Positions 35,818 to 45,405 of a DNA stretch of 64,000 nucleotides are shown here, piece after piece. A model generated the notes under the pieces. It searched no databases. It worked only from the letters and a program-made list of their open reading frames with translations, and was not told the DNA's origin. The translations under genes were made by a program, and so were the position numbers. Origin of the DNA: Pirellulales bacterium (lineage in GTDB: Bacteria > Planctomycetota > Planctomycetia > Pirellulales > JACPPG01); assembly GCA_036499395.1 (NCBI GenBank), contig DASYDW010000122.1, positions 248,001 through 312,000 on the forward strand. Reading direction: 5' to 3'. Each line of letters opens with the position of its first letter. Positions within the stretch are counted from its first letter, which is position 1.

Positions 35818-36666
35818 TCAGCCGGCGGGCAGTTGATCGAAAAAAGCATCCAGTGCGGCTAACCACTGTTGGCTGCGTGCGTCGTTGTGATCTCCGCCCG
35901 GGATCACAACAAGCTGCTTGGGGCTGCACGCCGCCGCGTGCAATCGCTGTCCTAGCGCAAACGGGACGATGCTGTCGGCATCGCCGTGGCACTGCAGCAA
36001 AGGGCCTGTATATCGGCCGATCTTAGCTTCAGAGTCCAAACGCGTGCGCATCAGCCATCGATGCGGCAACCAAGGAAAGTGAAAAGCCGCGACGTCGGGA
36101 ATCGATGTGAACGTGTTCTCCAGGATCAAGCCGCGTGCCCCGTCGTTGGCTGCAACGTCCACCGCGACGGCGCCGCCAATACTCTCACCAAGCAGCACGA
36201 TTTGCTGCGGCGCGACGCCGGCACGTTCCGCCAACCAATCGCGCGCTGCGCGGGCGTCGGCCAGCACACCGTGCTCGTGAGGACGTCCTTCGCTGCGGCC
36301 AAACCCTCGATAATCAAACGCCAGTACTGCGACGCGCAACTCCTGTTGCAGCTGACGCAGCCACGCCGCGCGATGAGCAACGTGCCCGGCATTGCCGTGC
36401 GCGAACAGGAGATACGCCCGCGGTGCGACGGCCGGCAGGTACCATGCGTGCAGTTGCACACCGTCCTCGGATTTGAACCATGCGTTCTCGAACTCCAGTT
36501 CTTGCGGCTGCCAATCGCCGTCTGGATAGCGGGAGGGCATGAAGATCAGCAAGTTTTCGAAAAACATCGGTACGAGCAATAGGACGAGGGCCACGATTGC
36601 CAGATAGCGCAGGGCGCGAAAACGATGCCAGACGCCCGGTTTCGTCGTATAGACTTCGGCGGCCAT
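35818..36666 (-). CDS. Membrane-anchored alpha/beta hydrolase (BEM46/YhfK-like)
   Basis: A 282-residue hydrolase with an N-terminal membrane helix (about 19-36). The nucleophile elbow is GESIGG, the oxyanion region is FAHGNAGH, the acid is the Asp in HGDADSIVP and the base is the His in GGDHND. The order and spacing match the BEM46 and abhydrolase-13 type esterase-like proteins. The substrate is unknown. It shares a convergent end with the MORN-like gene, the terminator lying between them. Its promoter side faces a small membrane protein gene on the same strand. Confidence 0.9.
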   Translation of the reverse strand: MAAEVYTTKPGVWHRFRALRYLAIVALVLLLVPMFFENLLIFMPSRYPDGDWQPQELEFENAWFKSEDGVQLHAWYLPAVAPRAYLLFAHGNAGHVAHRAAWLRQLQQELRVAVLAFDYRGFGRSEGRPHEHGVLADARAARDWLAERAGVAPQQIVLLGESIGGAVAVDVAANDGARGLILENTFTSIPDVAAFHFPWLPHRWLMRTRLDSEAKIGRYTGPLLQCHGDADSIVPFALGQRLHAAACSPKQLVVIPGGDHNDARSQQWLAALDAFFDQLPAG

Positions 36667-36759
36667 GATCGTGGTTCAGCAGAGCCGCGCATGAAGATTC
36701 TACCAGCATCGCGGCTCGAGGCGATGGCGACAGTCACGCCAGGCGACACGATCGAACGG

Positions 36760-37047
36760 TCAGGTTTGGCAATGTAGCCCGGCGCGGCCGGCACTGATCG
36801 AAAACCTTGCGCGTTTTTCCGGCGCCGCGCGGACGACGGCCGTGATTTCGTCGGCCGACATGCCACGGTCGAGCATCGATTGCTTCAAAGCGTTGTTGTC
36901 CTCGGTCTGGCGGACTTTGCGCCACGCTTCGCTGATGATGGCCGTCATGCAGATGGCGGTGCCGGAAATCATGGCCAAGGATCCCAGTAGGGCACCCAAC
37001 ATGATGCCGGGGTCCGAGGCCAGCGTCTCGATAACTTGCGACCACAT
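36760..37047 (-). CDS. Small membrane protein of unknown function
   Basis: A 95-residue product starting at the ATG at 37047, with GGAGGG at a good distance upstream. One hydrophobic helix (about 15-38, MLGALLGSLAMISGTAICM) is followed by a charged segment with a UBA-like 'LLDRGMSADEI' feel: NNALKQSMLDRGMSADEITA. This soluble tail could bind a partner. Similar one-helix proteins are common in planctomycetes, but I cannot name a function. Confidence 0.6.
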   Translation of the reverse strand: MWSQVIETLASDPGIMLGALLGSLAMISGTAICMTAIISEAWRKVRQTEDNNALKQSMLDRGMSADEITAVVRAAPEKRARFSISAGRAGLHCQT

Positions 37048-37238
37048 AACCGAGGCCCTCCGCAATTAGGCAAATGACAGGCTCGTGCAGCTATTCGCCG
37101 CCGCGGCGAGAATCTTTGCTCCATTCTAGCGCCCCGGCCGCAAAAAAGCTGCAAGTTGCCAGAATTCAGCCCCGGCCGGCGAGCGGCACTCTTGTAACGA
37201 GTTGGAACCGCACGCCGATCGGACCCCCGCCTGTTCCT

Positions 37239-38681
37239 CTATTGTTCATCTGGCGGAGAGGAACTCGTCGGTTTGGCGTCGGTGGGCACTGCCTGAGGTG
37301 GGGCGGCCGGGCTTTTCTCAACCACAGGCGCTTCCTCCCGCAGATCCTGAACGCTGGTTTTGACGAACAGATACAGGTTCGGGTCACCGGCCTCGGGCTG
37401 GCTCTCGAAGGTCATCCCGCCTACCAGCACCGTTTGGTTGGTCGGAACACGGAGTGTGGTCGACAGGCGATGAGTCGTCAGCACCGGTCGGTCGATCGCA
37501 TCAACAATCTCGGCCGGCGTCGCCCGAATTGTCTGTTCCTTAGCACTGATTTGCGCTTGTTTGACAGCGGGCTTTTTCAATCGCGCCACGCGGCTGTGTA
37601 CGTCGAGCACCACGTGCGTGGCACTTTTCGTTGCGACGGGAGTGATTTGCAACGCCGCCCCTTCCTGCACGACGGTTACCGTGGGGTCAAATAGAACGGG
37701 CTCCGGAGCCTTGGCGTCGAGGACTTGCTGCACGATCGGTGTCATGTTCGTAACGGCCAGGCTCTGTCCGCCACTTTCGGTATGAACGGTTTGGCCATTG
37801 TAGCAGGTCAATGCCGCGTTATAGGCGCGGTGATGATTGGCGTCATTGTGCTCGTCGTCCAGCAGTTTTGCCCAGACTTTCTCATCGACCACCGTTGTTC
37901 CTGCGTCGCGGGCGCGATCGGCGTGTTCGCCTAGCAGACCGTTCAACTCTCCAGCCGTTAACCACAACCAATCGGCCCGGACCGTGATCGAACGCAGGGT
38001 GCGCCAACGCTGGCGAAATAGGTTCAACAACGCGTCGATCTGCTCGTGCATCGGCTGGTTAGCGGAAATCAACAGCGAGGTTCCGACGCGGGCGATCGAA
38101 GCTTCGCCACCGTTTGAGTCCCAGTGATCCGGCGCAATCGTCTGTTGAATTGCATTAATCAATTCGTCGATCGTAGCCCGTCCACCCGGCGCGTCGGCGG
38201 ATGTGTTATTCTGTTGCCCTCCCATCTGCCTCAACGTAGATGTCCTGGTTTCTGGAACCGTCACAGAGGCAGGTACATTGAACATTCCTCCACCCATTCC
38301 TCCCATCATGCCGCCTGCCGAGCCGTTCAGTTCCTTGGCCGCGGCTACGGGAAATATCGAAGTGCTCATACCTCCCAGATCGGTCAAACGCATTGCTGGA
38401 TAGGATGGAGACATGGCGAAGAGATCGCTCAGATCATAGATCCGTATGATGATCGCTGGATTCCGGCCTTCGCGCATGGCGCCGATCTGCGTCACGCGGT
38501 CGTTTGCGTCGGGACGTCCCTGTGGTCGTTCCAATTGACGCAGCTGCGCTTCCAACAGTTCCATGGTGCGACGCAACTCTTGCACGTCGCCGCGTGACGC
38601 GGCCCCACCCATTTGTGCAAAACTCAGTCGGGGACAAAGAACAGCTACTACTACTGCGCATGAAATAAGCCTCGAGAACAT
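37239..38681 (-). CDS. Secretin-like exported protein
   Basis: From the ATG at 38681, with GGGGAGG just upstream, the product has 480 residues with a signal peptide (LISCAVVVAVL, cleavage near SFAQ). The middle has an N0/N1-like alpha-beta segment (SLLISANQPMHEQIDALLNLF), and the C-terminus carries the beta-rich block VVQEGAALQITPVATK to TVLVGGMTFESQ that resembles the secretin domain of type II/III systems. It lacks the length of a full secretin pore, and no other secretion gene is nearby. I read it as a lineage-specific secretin-like envelope protein. The C-terminal 35 residues are Pro-rich. Confidence 0.78.
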   Translation of the reverse strand: MFSRLISCAVVVAVLCPRLSFAQMGGAASRGDVQELRRTMELLEAQLRQLERPQGRPDANDRVTQIGAMREGRNPAIIIRIYDLSDLFAMSPSYPAMRLTDLGGMSTSIFPVAAAKELNGSAGGMMGGMGGGMFNVPASVTVPETRTSTLRQMGGQQNNTSADAPGGRATIDELINAIQQTIAPDHWDSNGGEASIARVGTSLLISANQPMHEQIDALLNLFRQRWRTLRSITVRADWLWLTAGELNGLLGEHADRARDAGTTVVDEKVWAKLLDDEHNDANHHRAYNAALTCYNGQTVHTESGGQSLAVTNMTPIVQQVLDAKAPEPVLFDPTVTVVQEGAALQITPVATKSATHVVLDVHSRVARLKKPAVKQAQISAKEQTIRATPAEIVDAIDRPVLTTHRLSTTLRVPTNQTVLVGGMTFESQPEAGDPNLYLFVKTSVQDLREEAPVVEKSPAAPPQAVPTDAKPTSSSPPDEQ

Positions 38682-38891
38682 GACAGCCTCCCCTGATTCG
38701 CGAACGCGAAGTTTGGAATGACGCTCGTGTTCCGCGAGCGGCGGGTGATCCCGCATCTGGAGAGTACTGGTCGTGCTAGGCAAAAAGCAACGAAAAAAGA
38801 TCGTGAACTATTGCACGACCTGGCTAGCGCGCTATCGACTTGCGCTCGAGAGAAGTTGGGGGAAATGCGCGCATCAATATTTACGCGGCGC

Positions 38892-40172
38892 TCACCATTT
38901 GATGCCGAATGTCGCCCCGAAGGTGCCGGGGCCGGCCGACGGGATGATGAACATATTGGTCGAGCGATCAGTAAGATCCACGGCTTCGACCGACAGTGCG
39001 GCCAGCCACACCCCCAAGGTGACCTGCGACAGATAATGTTGGTCGACGTCGATGCGTCCCCAGGCGGGGAACAAGGCCAATGCCCACATGCCCGCTTTGA
39101 TCAGCTTCGAATCGGTCATCTTCGCGGCGGTCAGAAAGCTGATGGCGCCGATCCAGGCGTCGCCGCTTGCGCCGTGGCTATCTTGAAAGGGATGCCAATA
39201 GGAGTTGATGTCGGCACTGGGGCGATGCGCGCCGAGTCCGTATTGCAGCGCCAGCAGCATCGGGCCACCGACCAGGAACGCGCGTGTGCTGTTTCGACCC
39301 CAGGTGCCGATTACGTGCGCCGCAGGTGAATATTCTTCGAGCGGCGTCAGAATGAATCCCGTTCCCAGCCAAATCGGCAACATCAGCCCACCATTGCCCA
39401 GCCAGGCGATATCGTTGTGGATATTGTCCGAGCGGGCGCTGCGTACGTCGTCCTGGTACCAATTGCGGAAATGTTGATCGATCGACGTGTTCGCCAGGAT
39501 GGCGGCCACGCCGATACCGGCCCCGAGCCAGATCAAGCTGCGCGCCGAGTAGAAATTCCGATAGTCTAAGCGGATATCCGAGAGCATCTCGCCCCCGGTC
39601 TCGACGCCAGGACCAAATACGCGAGCGAAGAACCCCCGACGGCGCGGACCATCCGGCGGAGTCATCAGCCCCAGCGTTCCCTCAGGCATGCCCTCGCCAG
39701 GCAGGACTAGTTCGCCAGATCTGGCCGAAGCAGGATTCGAGTCGGGCGCGGTGGTTCGACCACTCGACGGATCGACCTGCGCGATGAATTGCGGCGGTGG
39801 CAGACGGATCGGTTGAGGTTCAGCAGCGACATTGCGAGCGAATTCGTTTGGCGCCAGGACTCGGTCCGCACGAGCTAGAACCAACGGGGGGCTATCGAAG
39901 GAACCATCCCCCGCGACAGCGAATCCGGGAGGCCGTTGCAAGCCGTCTAGCGACCCTTCTGCCGGGTTCGTCATTGATGGCGGGTAATTCGTCGGCGCGA
40001 GCGGCGCCTGCCAGGCCGAGGCGGTCGAGGTGGCGCCGAGCCAGACCAAGAGCACAGCGCCGCAGCAAAGCGAATTCTTCGTTAGCCTTCGTGGTGCCGG
40101 CGCGCGCCGGCACGCACGCAGCAGCAGCAGCAGTGCCCGCATCAGCGCAGCTTGACCGACGAACCGACGCAT
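38892..40172 (-). CDS. Divergent PAP2-family membrane protein with altered active-site motifs
   Basis: The 426-residue protein has a signal-like N-terminus (hydrophobic 37-48), a long Pro-rich linker (55-195) and a C-terminal PAP2 domain (about 205-410) with several membrane segments. The usual KxxxxxxRP is Q310...RP (317-318), PSGH is ASGD (Asp338), and SRxxxxxHxxxD is GRIDVDQHYLSQ (Arg373, His379, last position Gln383). The nucleophile-type His379 and the arginines remain. Three other positions differ. It may still be a phosphatase, possibly on isoprenoid phosphates, or a binding protein. It is upstream of the secretin-like gene on the same strand. Confidence 0.82.
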   Translation of the reverse strand: MRRFVGQAALMRALLLLLRACRRAPAPRRLTKNSLCCGAVLLVWLGATSTASAWQAPLAPTNYPPSMTNPAEGSLDGLQRPPGFAVAGDGSFDSPPLVLARADRVLAPNEFARNVAAEPQPIRLPPPQFIAQVDPSSGRTTAPDSNPASARSGELVLPGEGMPEGTLGLMTPPDGPRRRGFFARVFGPGVETGGEMLSDIRLDYRNFYSARSLIWLGAGIGVAAILANTSIDQHFRNWYQDDVRSARSDNIHNDIAWLGNGGLMLPIWLGTGFILTPLEEYSPAAHVIGTWGRNSTRAFLVGGPMLLALQYGLGAHRPSADINSYWHPFQDSHGASGDAWIGAISFLTAAKMTDSKLIKAGMWALALFPAWGRIDVDQHYLSQVTLGVWLAALSVEAVDLTDRSTNMFIIPSAGPGTFGATFGIKW

Positions 40173-40402
40173 CCTGCGACGACTCCAGGCCGAGAATCGA
40201 GAGAAGGGGGGCGAGTATCCCAGGAACGCTTGCCGATCACAATCGAGACGGCGATCTCAAGTCGAAAAAGCAAGGAATTGGGCTGTGCTATCATGCTTGC
40301 CGGCAGCTTCTATGTCGCCGTATCCTTTGCAGGATGCCCACTCGCTGAAATGCGAGACGTTCCCATCGCTCCGTATCGCAGGCAATTCCGAATGGGAGTT
40401 CC

Positions 40403-41881
40403 ATGTCTCGATCACTGTTCTCACTCCTTCAGACCTACTGCGGCAAGTCCGTTGATCGTGAGTCACGGCGCGAATTCATGCGGCATTCGCTGGCTGCGGG
40501 AAGTGCTCTACTGCTTAGCTCGCCGGTCTCGGCTGTCGGTCGTCGCAGCGCCACCGGGCGGCGCGTGATCGTGGTTGGCGCGGGCTTTGCCGGGCTTGCC
40601 TGTGCCTCGGAACTGCATGCGGCCGGGTATGACGTCGTCGTGCTCGAGGCGCGCGATCGAATTGGCGGCCGGGTCCACACGCTGACAGATTTCGTGCCCG
40701 GCCGAACGGTCGAAGCTGGCGGCGAGTTCGTCGGCTCGAACCATCCTACGTGGCTCGCTTACGCCGAACGCTTCAAGCTGCGGTTGGTCGATGTTCCCGA
40801 TACGCACAACATCGATAGTCCTGTCGTGCTGGGCGGGAAAACGATCAGCAAGCTAGGCGTGATCGCGATCTTTCAACAGATTGAGGAAGTCGAGCAGCGC
40901 ATGACCGAGGCCGCCCGGCCGATCGATGCTGACGAGCCGTGGAAGAGTCCTGACGCGCAGACGCTCGACAACCTTTCCGTAGCGGCGTGGCTGGATCGAT
41001 TGGATTTAAAGCCTCTGGTTCGGCTGGCGATCGAGACGGAGTTCATTTCCTACAGTGGTGTCCCGACCGCGCAGGAAAGTTTTTTGGGCGCACTGGCGGT
41101 GATCAAAGGGGGCGGCCTTGAAAAGTATTGGACCGAGAACGAAGCCTTTCATTGCGTCGGCGGGAATCAGCAGTTGGCCGCGCGACTGGTCGAATCGTTT
41201 GGCGCTGACCGATTGCATCTGCAAACGCCTGTCGAGCGGATCATCACCGCCGCGGGGAACGTGCAGGTGAAGTGCCTGGGCGGGGCGACATACGAAGCGG
41301 ACGACGTTGTGCTCGCGGCGCCGCCCAGTACTTGGCGGCACCTTCAGTTCGAGCCGGCGTTGCCGGAAACGCTTCGTCCGCAGATGGGGAAGAATGTGAA
41401 GTTCTTGTTAGGGCTGCGCGACGATTGCTGGACCACGTCGAATTTGCCACCGACCAGCATGAGTGATGGTCCGATTGGATTTACCTGGGATGCCACGGCC
41501 GGCCAGCCGGGCGGACCGGCGCGGGCGATGGTCGCCTTTGCCGGTGGCGAGGCGGCCGAAGCCTTGCATCGCGCGGCGGCCGCCGAACGAGATCGCACGG
41601 TGCTGGAAGACGTCACACGGCGATTTCCCAAACTGCCTGAGAACATCGAGAGATCGCAATTCGTCGATTGGCTCGCGCAAAAGTGGACGCTTGCGAGTTA
41701 TTCGACCCCCGCCCCTGGGCAGGTGACCACGCAAGGTCCAATCCTGGCCGCGGGTTTGGGAAATTTGCATTTCGCCGGAGAGCACACTTGCCTGAAGTTT
41801 GTCGGCTTCATGGAAGGGGCACTGAATTCCGGCGTCACAGTGGCGCGACGTTTAGCTGCTCGCGATCGTGCGGCGAGTTAG
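40403..41881 (+). CDS. Tat-exported FAD-dependent amine oxidase
   Basis: The 492-residue protein starts with a twin-arginine signal, SRREFMRHSLAAGSALLLSS (residues about 21-40), so it is folded with FAD before export. The FAD-binding Rossmann motif is VIVVGAGFAGLACASEL, followed by the GG-doublet motif LEARDRIGGRVHT. The C-terminal NLHFAGEHTC is the second FAD contact of the monoamine oxidase family. The substrate is not evident; relatives oxidise amines, amino acids or polyenes. It is a single gene, divergent from the PAP2 gene. Confidence 0.93.
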   Translation: MSRSLFSLLQTYCGKSVDRESRREFMRHSLAAGSALLLSSPVSAVGRRSATGRRVIVVGAGFAGLACASELHAAGYDVVVLEARDRIGGRVHTLTDFVPGRTVEAGGEFVGSNHPTWLAYAERFKLRLVDVPDTHNIDSPVVLGGKTISKLGVIAIFQQIEEVEQRMTEAARPIDADEPWKSPDAQTLDNLSVAAWLDRLDLKPLVRLAIETEFISYSGVPTAQESFLGALAVIKGGGLEKYWTENEAFHCVGGNQQLAARLVESFGADRLHLQTPVERIITAAGNVQVKCLGGATYEADDVVLAAPPSTWRHLQFEPALPETLRPQMGKNVKFLLGLRDDCWTTSNLPPTSMSDGPIGFTWDATAGQPGGPARAMVAFAGGEAAEALHRAAAAERDRTVLEDVTRRFPKLPENIERSQFVDWLAQKWTLASYSTPAPGQVTTQGPILAAGLGNLHFAGEHTCLKFVGFMEGALNSGVTVARRLAARDRAAS

Positions 41882-42009
41882 TTGGCTCGCGCGGCAGCAA
41901 TTGCTCTTTACGCTCTCCGCTCGGCGAGTATCGTGTGGTGAGTTTACGGACGTTATCGGCTCAGGCGGGCCAATGAAAACTCAATGGCTCGCGTCCACGC
42001 GGGAATAGC

Positions 42010-43227
42010 ATGCTGCAGCGCGCGATCAGTCTGGCCGGACTCCTAGTGATCATCGGCCTGGCATGGCTCATGAGTTCGCATCGCCGCACGATTAATTGGC
42101 GGGTGATCGCCGGCGGCATGTTGCTGCAATTCGTTTTCGCGATCCTCGTTCTCAAGACCGAGCCCGGGCAATGGTTATTTGCCTCGGTCGGCAACCTGGT
42201 GACACGAATGCTCGATTTCGTGGACGCCGGAGCGTCGTTCGTTTTCGGGCCGAACTTTCACGAATTTCCCTTCGCCTTCAAGGTTTTGCCGACCATCATT
42301 TTCTTCTCGTCGTTGATGTCGGTGATGTACTACTTCGGAATCATGCAATGGGTGACCCGGCTGTTCGCCATCGTCATGCAACGGGTGATGAATACGTCGG
42401 GAGCCGAAAGCCTGGCGTCAGCGGCCAATATATTCGTCGGGCCGACCGAGGCGGCACTCGTTATTCGGCCGTATATCGCCAGCATGACCGGTTCGGAATT
42501 GATGGCGGTGATGGTAGGGGGCTTTTCCAATGCCGCCGGGGGCGTGTTGGCCGTTTACATCACGATGGGAATGAACGCCGGGCATTTAATCACTGCGTCG
42601 CTGATCTCGGCGCCTGCGTCGCTACTGTTGGCGAAGGTGATGGAACCAGAATTGGGCGAGCCCGTGACGCGCGGCCAGGTGAAGATGGACGTCAAAATCG
42701 ACGCGGCGAATGTCATTCATGCCGCCTCGACCGGCGCGGCTGAGGGATTGAGATTGGCGCTGACCGTGGCGGCCATGATCATCGCGTTTCTCGCCTTGAT
42801 CGCGATGGTCGACGCAGGCATTGCCTGGATAGGTGCGCAGTTCGGCTGGCAGTGGTCACTTTCCGAGGGGCTGAGCTATGTCTTCGCGCCGCTCGCCTTT
42901 GTGATGGGAATTGAGCCGGCGGATTGCCTGCGGGTTGGCGAACTACTGGGCAAGAAGGTGGTCGCCAACGAAATCGTGGCGTTCAAACAATTGGCCGATT
43001 GGCTCGCGCCTGATTCGCTCGTACACATCAGCGATCGTTCCCGGATCATTGCCACGTATGCCTTGTGTGGATTCTCGAACTTGGGCACGATTGGCATCCA
43101 AATTGGCGGAATCGGTCCGATGGCGCCCGAGCGCGAAGCGGAACTCGCACGCTTCGGTTTGCGCGCCATGCTCGGGGGATTACTTGCCAGTTGCATGACG
43201 GCCTGCATCGCCGGCGCGCTCATTTAA
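42010..43227 (+). CDS. nupC: Concentrative nucleoside transporter (NupC/CNT family)
   Basis: The 405-residue transporter imports nucleosides with sodium or protons. Family motifs are GMLLQFVFAILVLKT, ESLASAANIFVGPTEAALVI and VGGFSNAAGGVLAVYI, the last replacing the usual GGFATIAG. CGFSNLGTIGIQIGG and PEREAELARFGLRAMLGG near the C-terminus complete the match. Three nucleoside-catabolism genes (cdd, punA, deoC) lie just downstream on the opposite strand, so uptake and salvage are grouped, though not as one operon. Its end is 8 bp from the cdd stop. Confidence 0.95.
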   Translation: MLQRAISLAGLLVIIGLAWLMSSHRRTINWRVIAGGMLLQFVFAILVLKTEPGQWLFASVGNLVTRMLDFVDAGASFVFGPNFHEFPFAFKVLPTIIFFSSLMSVMYYFGIMQWVTRLFAIVMQRVMNTSGAESLASAANIFVGPTEAALVIRPYIASMTGSELMAVMVGGFSNAAGGVLAVYITMGMNAGHLITASLISAPASLLLAKVMEPELGEPVTRGQVKMDVKIDAANVIHAASTGAAEGLRLALTVAAMIIAFLALIAMVDAGIAWIGAQFGWQWSLSEGLSYVFAPLAFVMGIEPADCLRVGELLGKKVVANEIVAFKQLADWLAPDSLVHISDRSRIIATYALCGFSNLGTIGIQIGGIGPMAPEREAELARFGLRAMLGGLLASCMTACIAGALI

Positions 43228-43235
43228 GTCTATTG

Positions 43236-43661
43236 CTAGGATTGCAGGCGAAAGCAATTGGGCAAAAGCACGCTGAGCTTGGTCACAGACACCGCGTTGT
43301 CGCTCGCTGTATCAACGAGCAAGATGGGTAAATCCTCGCAGAATTCTGCGACTACCTGCCGGCAAGCGCCGCAGGGTGTCAGACCGCCCAAGGTCGCCAC
43401 GGCCAGGGCCTGAAACTGTCGATGACCGGCGGCCACTGCCGCGTGAATTGCCACACGCTCGGCGCAGATGGTCAGTCCGTAAGACGCGTTTTCGACGTTC
43501 GCACCGCAAACGATCGTGCCATCGGCGGCCAGGATCGCCGCGCCGACAGAAAACTTCGAGTAGCGGGCATAGGCTCCCTGGCGTGCCGCGACTGCGGAAC
43601 TCACCAGTGTCGTTCGCACGGCGTCCGTCAAATTCTCGCCATCGGGTCGGCTGGTCGCCAC
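43236..43661 (-). CDS. cdd: Cytidine deaminase
   Basis: Cdd deaminates cytidine and deoxycytidine to uridine and deoxyuridine. The 141-residue, homotetramer-type protein has the zinc site TICAERVAI (Cys66, Glu68) and TPCGACRQ (Cys97, Cys100), with FSVGAAIL and CGANVENAS at the ribose pocket. It is the last gene of the minus-strand set deoC-punA-cdd, and only 2 nt separate it from punA. Confidence 0.96.
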   Translation of the reverse strand: MATSRPDGENLTDAVRTTLVSSAVAARQGAYARYSKFSVGAAILAADGTIVCGANVENASYGLTICAERVAIHAAVAAGHRQFQALAVATLGGLTPCGACRQVVAEFCEDLPILLVDTASDNAVSVTKLSVLLPNCFRLQS

Positions 43662-43663
43662 GG

Positions 43664-44527
43664 CTAGGCACCTCCGGCCGTTAGGGCATTCGGCGCGTTC
43701 ATCAATTCATCGATGTTGCGAACCACGCCGCATACGATTTTGCGCAATTTCGGCTCAGCCCCTTCAGCAGCGTCGACGATTTCATGCGCCGTGGCACGTC
43801 CTAAGGCGTCGGGCAGGCAGACGTTAGTAACCGTCGCCAACCCCAAAACGCGCAAGCCGAGCTGCGCGGCGACAATTACCTCGGGCACGGTCGACATGCC
43901 GACGACGTCGCCGCCGATCCGACGCAGGAAGCGGTATTCTGCTCGTGTTTCGAGGTTTGGTCCTTTAACGCCAATGTACACACCCCGGTGTGCCGCGAAG
44001 TTTTCGCGCCGCGCGATACTTAGCGCCAGTTCGACCAGTGCCGGATCATAGGGACGGCTCATGTCGGGAAACCGCTCGCCAAATGAATCTTCGTGCGGGC
44101 CCGTCAACGGGCTACCGAACATCAGGTTGATATGATCTTCGATAACGACGATGTCCCCTCGGCGATGTCGCGGATTCATCCCGCCGCTGGCGTTCGAAAC
44201 GATCAACAGTTCGATGCCCAGCGCGTGCATGACTCGGACGGGCAAAGTGATTTCGGTCAGCGGATACCCTTCATAGCAATGGCAGCGTCCCTCCATCGCT
44301 ATGACGGGCGTTTCCTCGAGAGTGCCGCAGACCAGCCGTCCCTTGTGTCCGAGCGCTGTCGAGCGCGCGAAATGGGGAATCTCCGCGTAAGGAATGCTAA
44401 CGTCCGCTGCGATCTGCTCGGCGAACCCACCGAGGCCCGATCCGAGGATAATGCCGACGCGTGGCGTCTCGGACCACTGGGTGGCGATCTTTCGGGACGC
44501 CTCGGCAATTCGTTCAACGTGTGTCAT
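43664..44527 (-). CDS. punA: Purine-nucleoside phosphorylase
   Basis: This enzyme splits purine nucleosides with phosphate into base and (deoxy)ribose-1-phosphate. The 287-residue trimeric type has GIILGSGLGGFAEQI (phosphate site), HKGRLVCG, GRCHCYEGYPL, LIVSNASGGMNP, GPNLETRAEYRFL, MSTVPEVIVA and TVTNVC. It sits between deoC and cdd: deoC begins 16 nt upstream and cdd starts 2 nt downstream, so the three make an operon for nucleoside breakdown. Confidence 0.96.
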   Translation of the reverse strand: MTHVERIAEASRKIATQWSETPRVGIILGSGLGGFAEQIAADVSIPYAEIPHFARSTALGHKGRLVCGTLEETPVIAMEGRCHCYEGYPLTEITLPVRVMHALGIELLIVSNASGGMNPRHRRGDIVVIEDHINLMFGSPLTGPHEDSFGERFPDMSRPYDPALVELALSIARRENFAAHRGVYIGVKGPNLETRAEYRFLRRIGGDVVGMSTVPEVIVAAQLGLRVLGLATVTNVCLPDALGRATAHEIVDAAEGAEPKLRKIVCGVVRNIDELMNAPNALTAGGA

Positions 44528-44542
44528 GAATTCTTGTCGGAG

Positions 44543-45265
44543 TTAGTAGTCTGAGTTGGCCGCGGCCGCTCGGTTGGCGGCGGGCGTGATCAGTGCTTCC
44601 GGGGCACTGGTACCAATGCGGGTGGCGCCCAACTCGCGCATGCGGACGGCTTCGGCATGGGTGCGGACCCCGCCGGCCGCCTTGACTTGCATCGTCGGCC
44701 CGGCATGCGCCTTCATCAGGGCCACGTCGTGCTCGGTGGCACCGCGATAGTTGTAGCCCCCGTCGGCTTGCCGCACAAACCCGTAGCCGGTCGAAGTCTT
44801 CACGAAATCCGCTCCGATGCGCCGGCAGATCTGGCAGAGCTCGATCTTGAATGAGTCATCCGGCAGAAAATCGTTTTCGAAGATCACTTTGACTAGGGCA
44901 CCGGTCGCATGTCCGGAATCGACGACGGCACGAATATCCGCTTCGACGTAGGCCCAATCTCGACTCAACACCCGACCGATATTAACGACCATGTCGAGTT
45001 CGGTTGCGCCCTGGCGGCAGGCCAGTTGCGCTTCGTGAACTTTGACTTCGGTGTGGTGCGAGCCATGCGGGAAGCCGACCACTGTGCCCACGGCCACGGT
45101 GCTGCCGGCCAGTAGCACGTCCGCCAGGGGAACCGCATACGGTTTGATGCAGACGCTGGCCACGCCCAGCTCTTTGGCTTTCAGACAACCGGCGCGCAGC
45201 TCGTCGTCGGTGAGAACCGGGGGTAGCAGGGAATAATCGATCATCCTAGCGATACTTGCGTCCAT
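44543..45265 (-). CDS. deoC: Deoxyribose-phosphate aldolase
   Basis: DeoC cleaves deoxyribose-5-phosphate to glyceraldehyde-3-phosphate and acetaldehyde, the final step of deoxynucleoside use. From the ATG at 45265 it has 240 residues. The Schiff-base lysine is Lys156 in DFVKTSTGYGF, Lys126 is in ALVKVIFEND and the Asp of ELDMVVNIG is the conserved acid. The frame is open to 45349 and an ATG at 45286 is an alternative start. It is the first gene of deoC-punA-cdd; AAGG lies about 8 nt upstream of the chosen start. Confidence 0.96.
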   Translation of the reverse strand: MDASIARMIDYSLLPPVLTDDELRAGCLKAKELGVASVCIKPYAVPLADVLLAGSTVAVGTVVGFPHGSHHTEVKVHEAQLACRQGATELDMVVNIGRVLSRDWAYVEADIRAVVDSGHATGALVKVIFENDFLPDDSFKIELCQICRRIGADFVKTSTGYGFVRQADGGYNYRGATEHDVALMKAHAGPTMQVKAAGGVRTHAEAVRMRELGATRIGTSAPEALITPAANRAAAANSDY

Positions 45266-45405
45266 CGTGGTACCTTGGTGCGTCATGAGGCGTGGCGTAG
45301 ACTGCGGCGGGCGCAGTCTCGGGGCCGCTGGAAACTGTAACGGCGCCACGGCCCGAGCGCCAATACAGCAAGCGTTTCACTCGAACGGATTCGACGCGAG
45401 GCACC

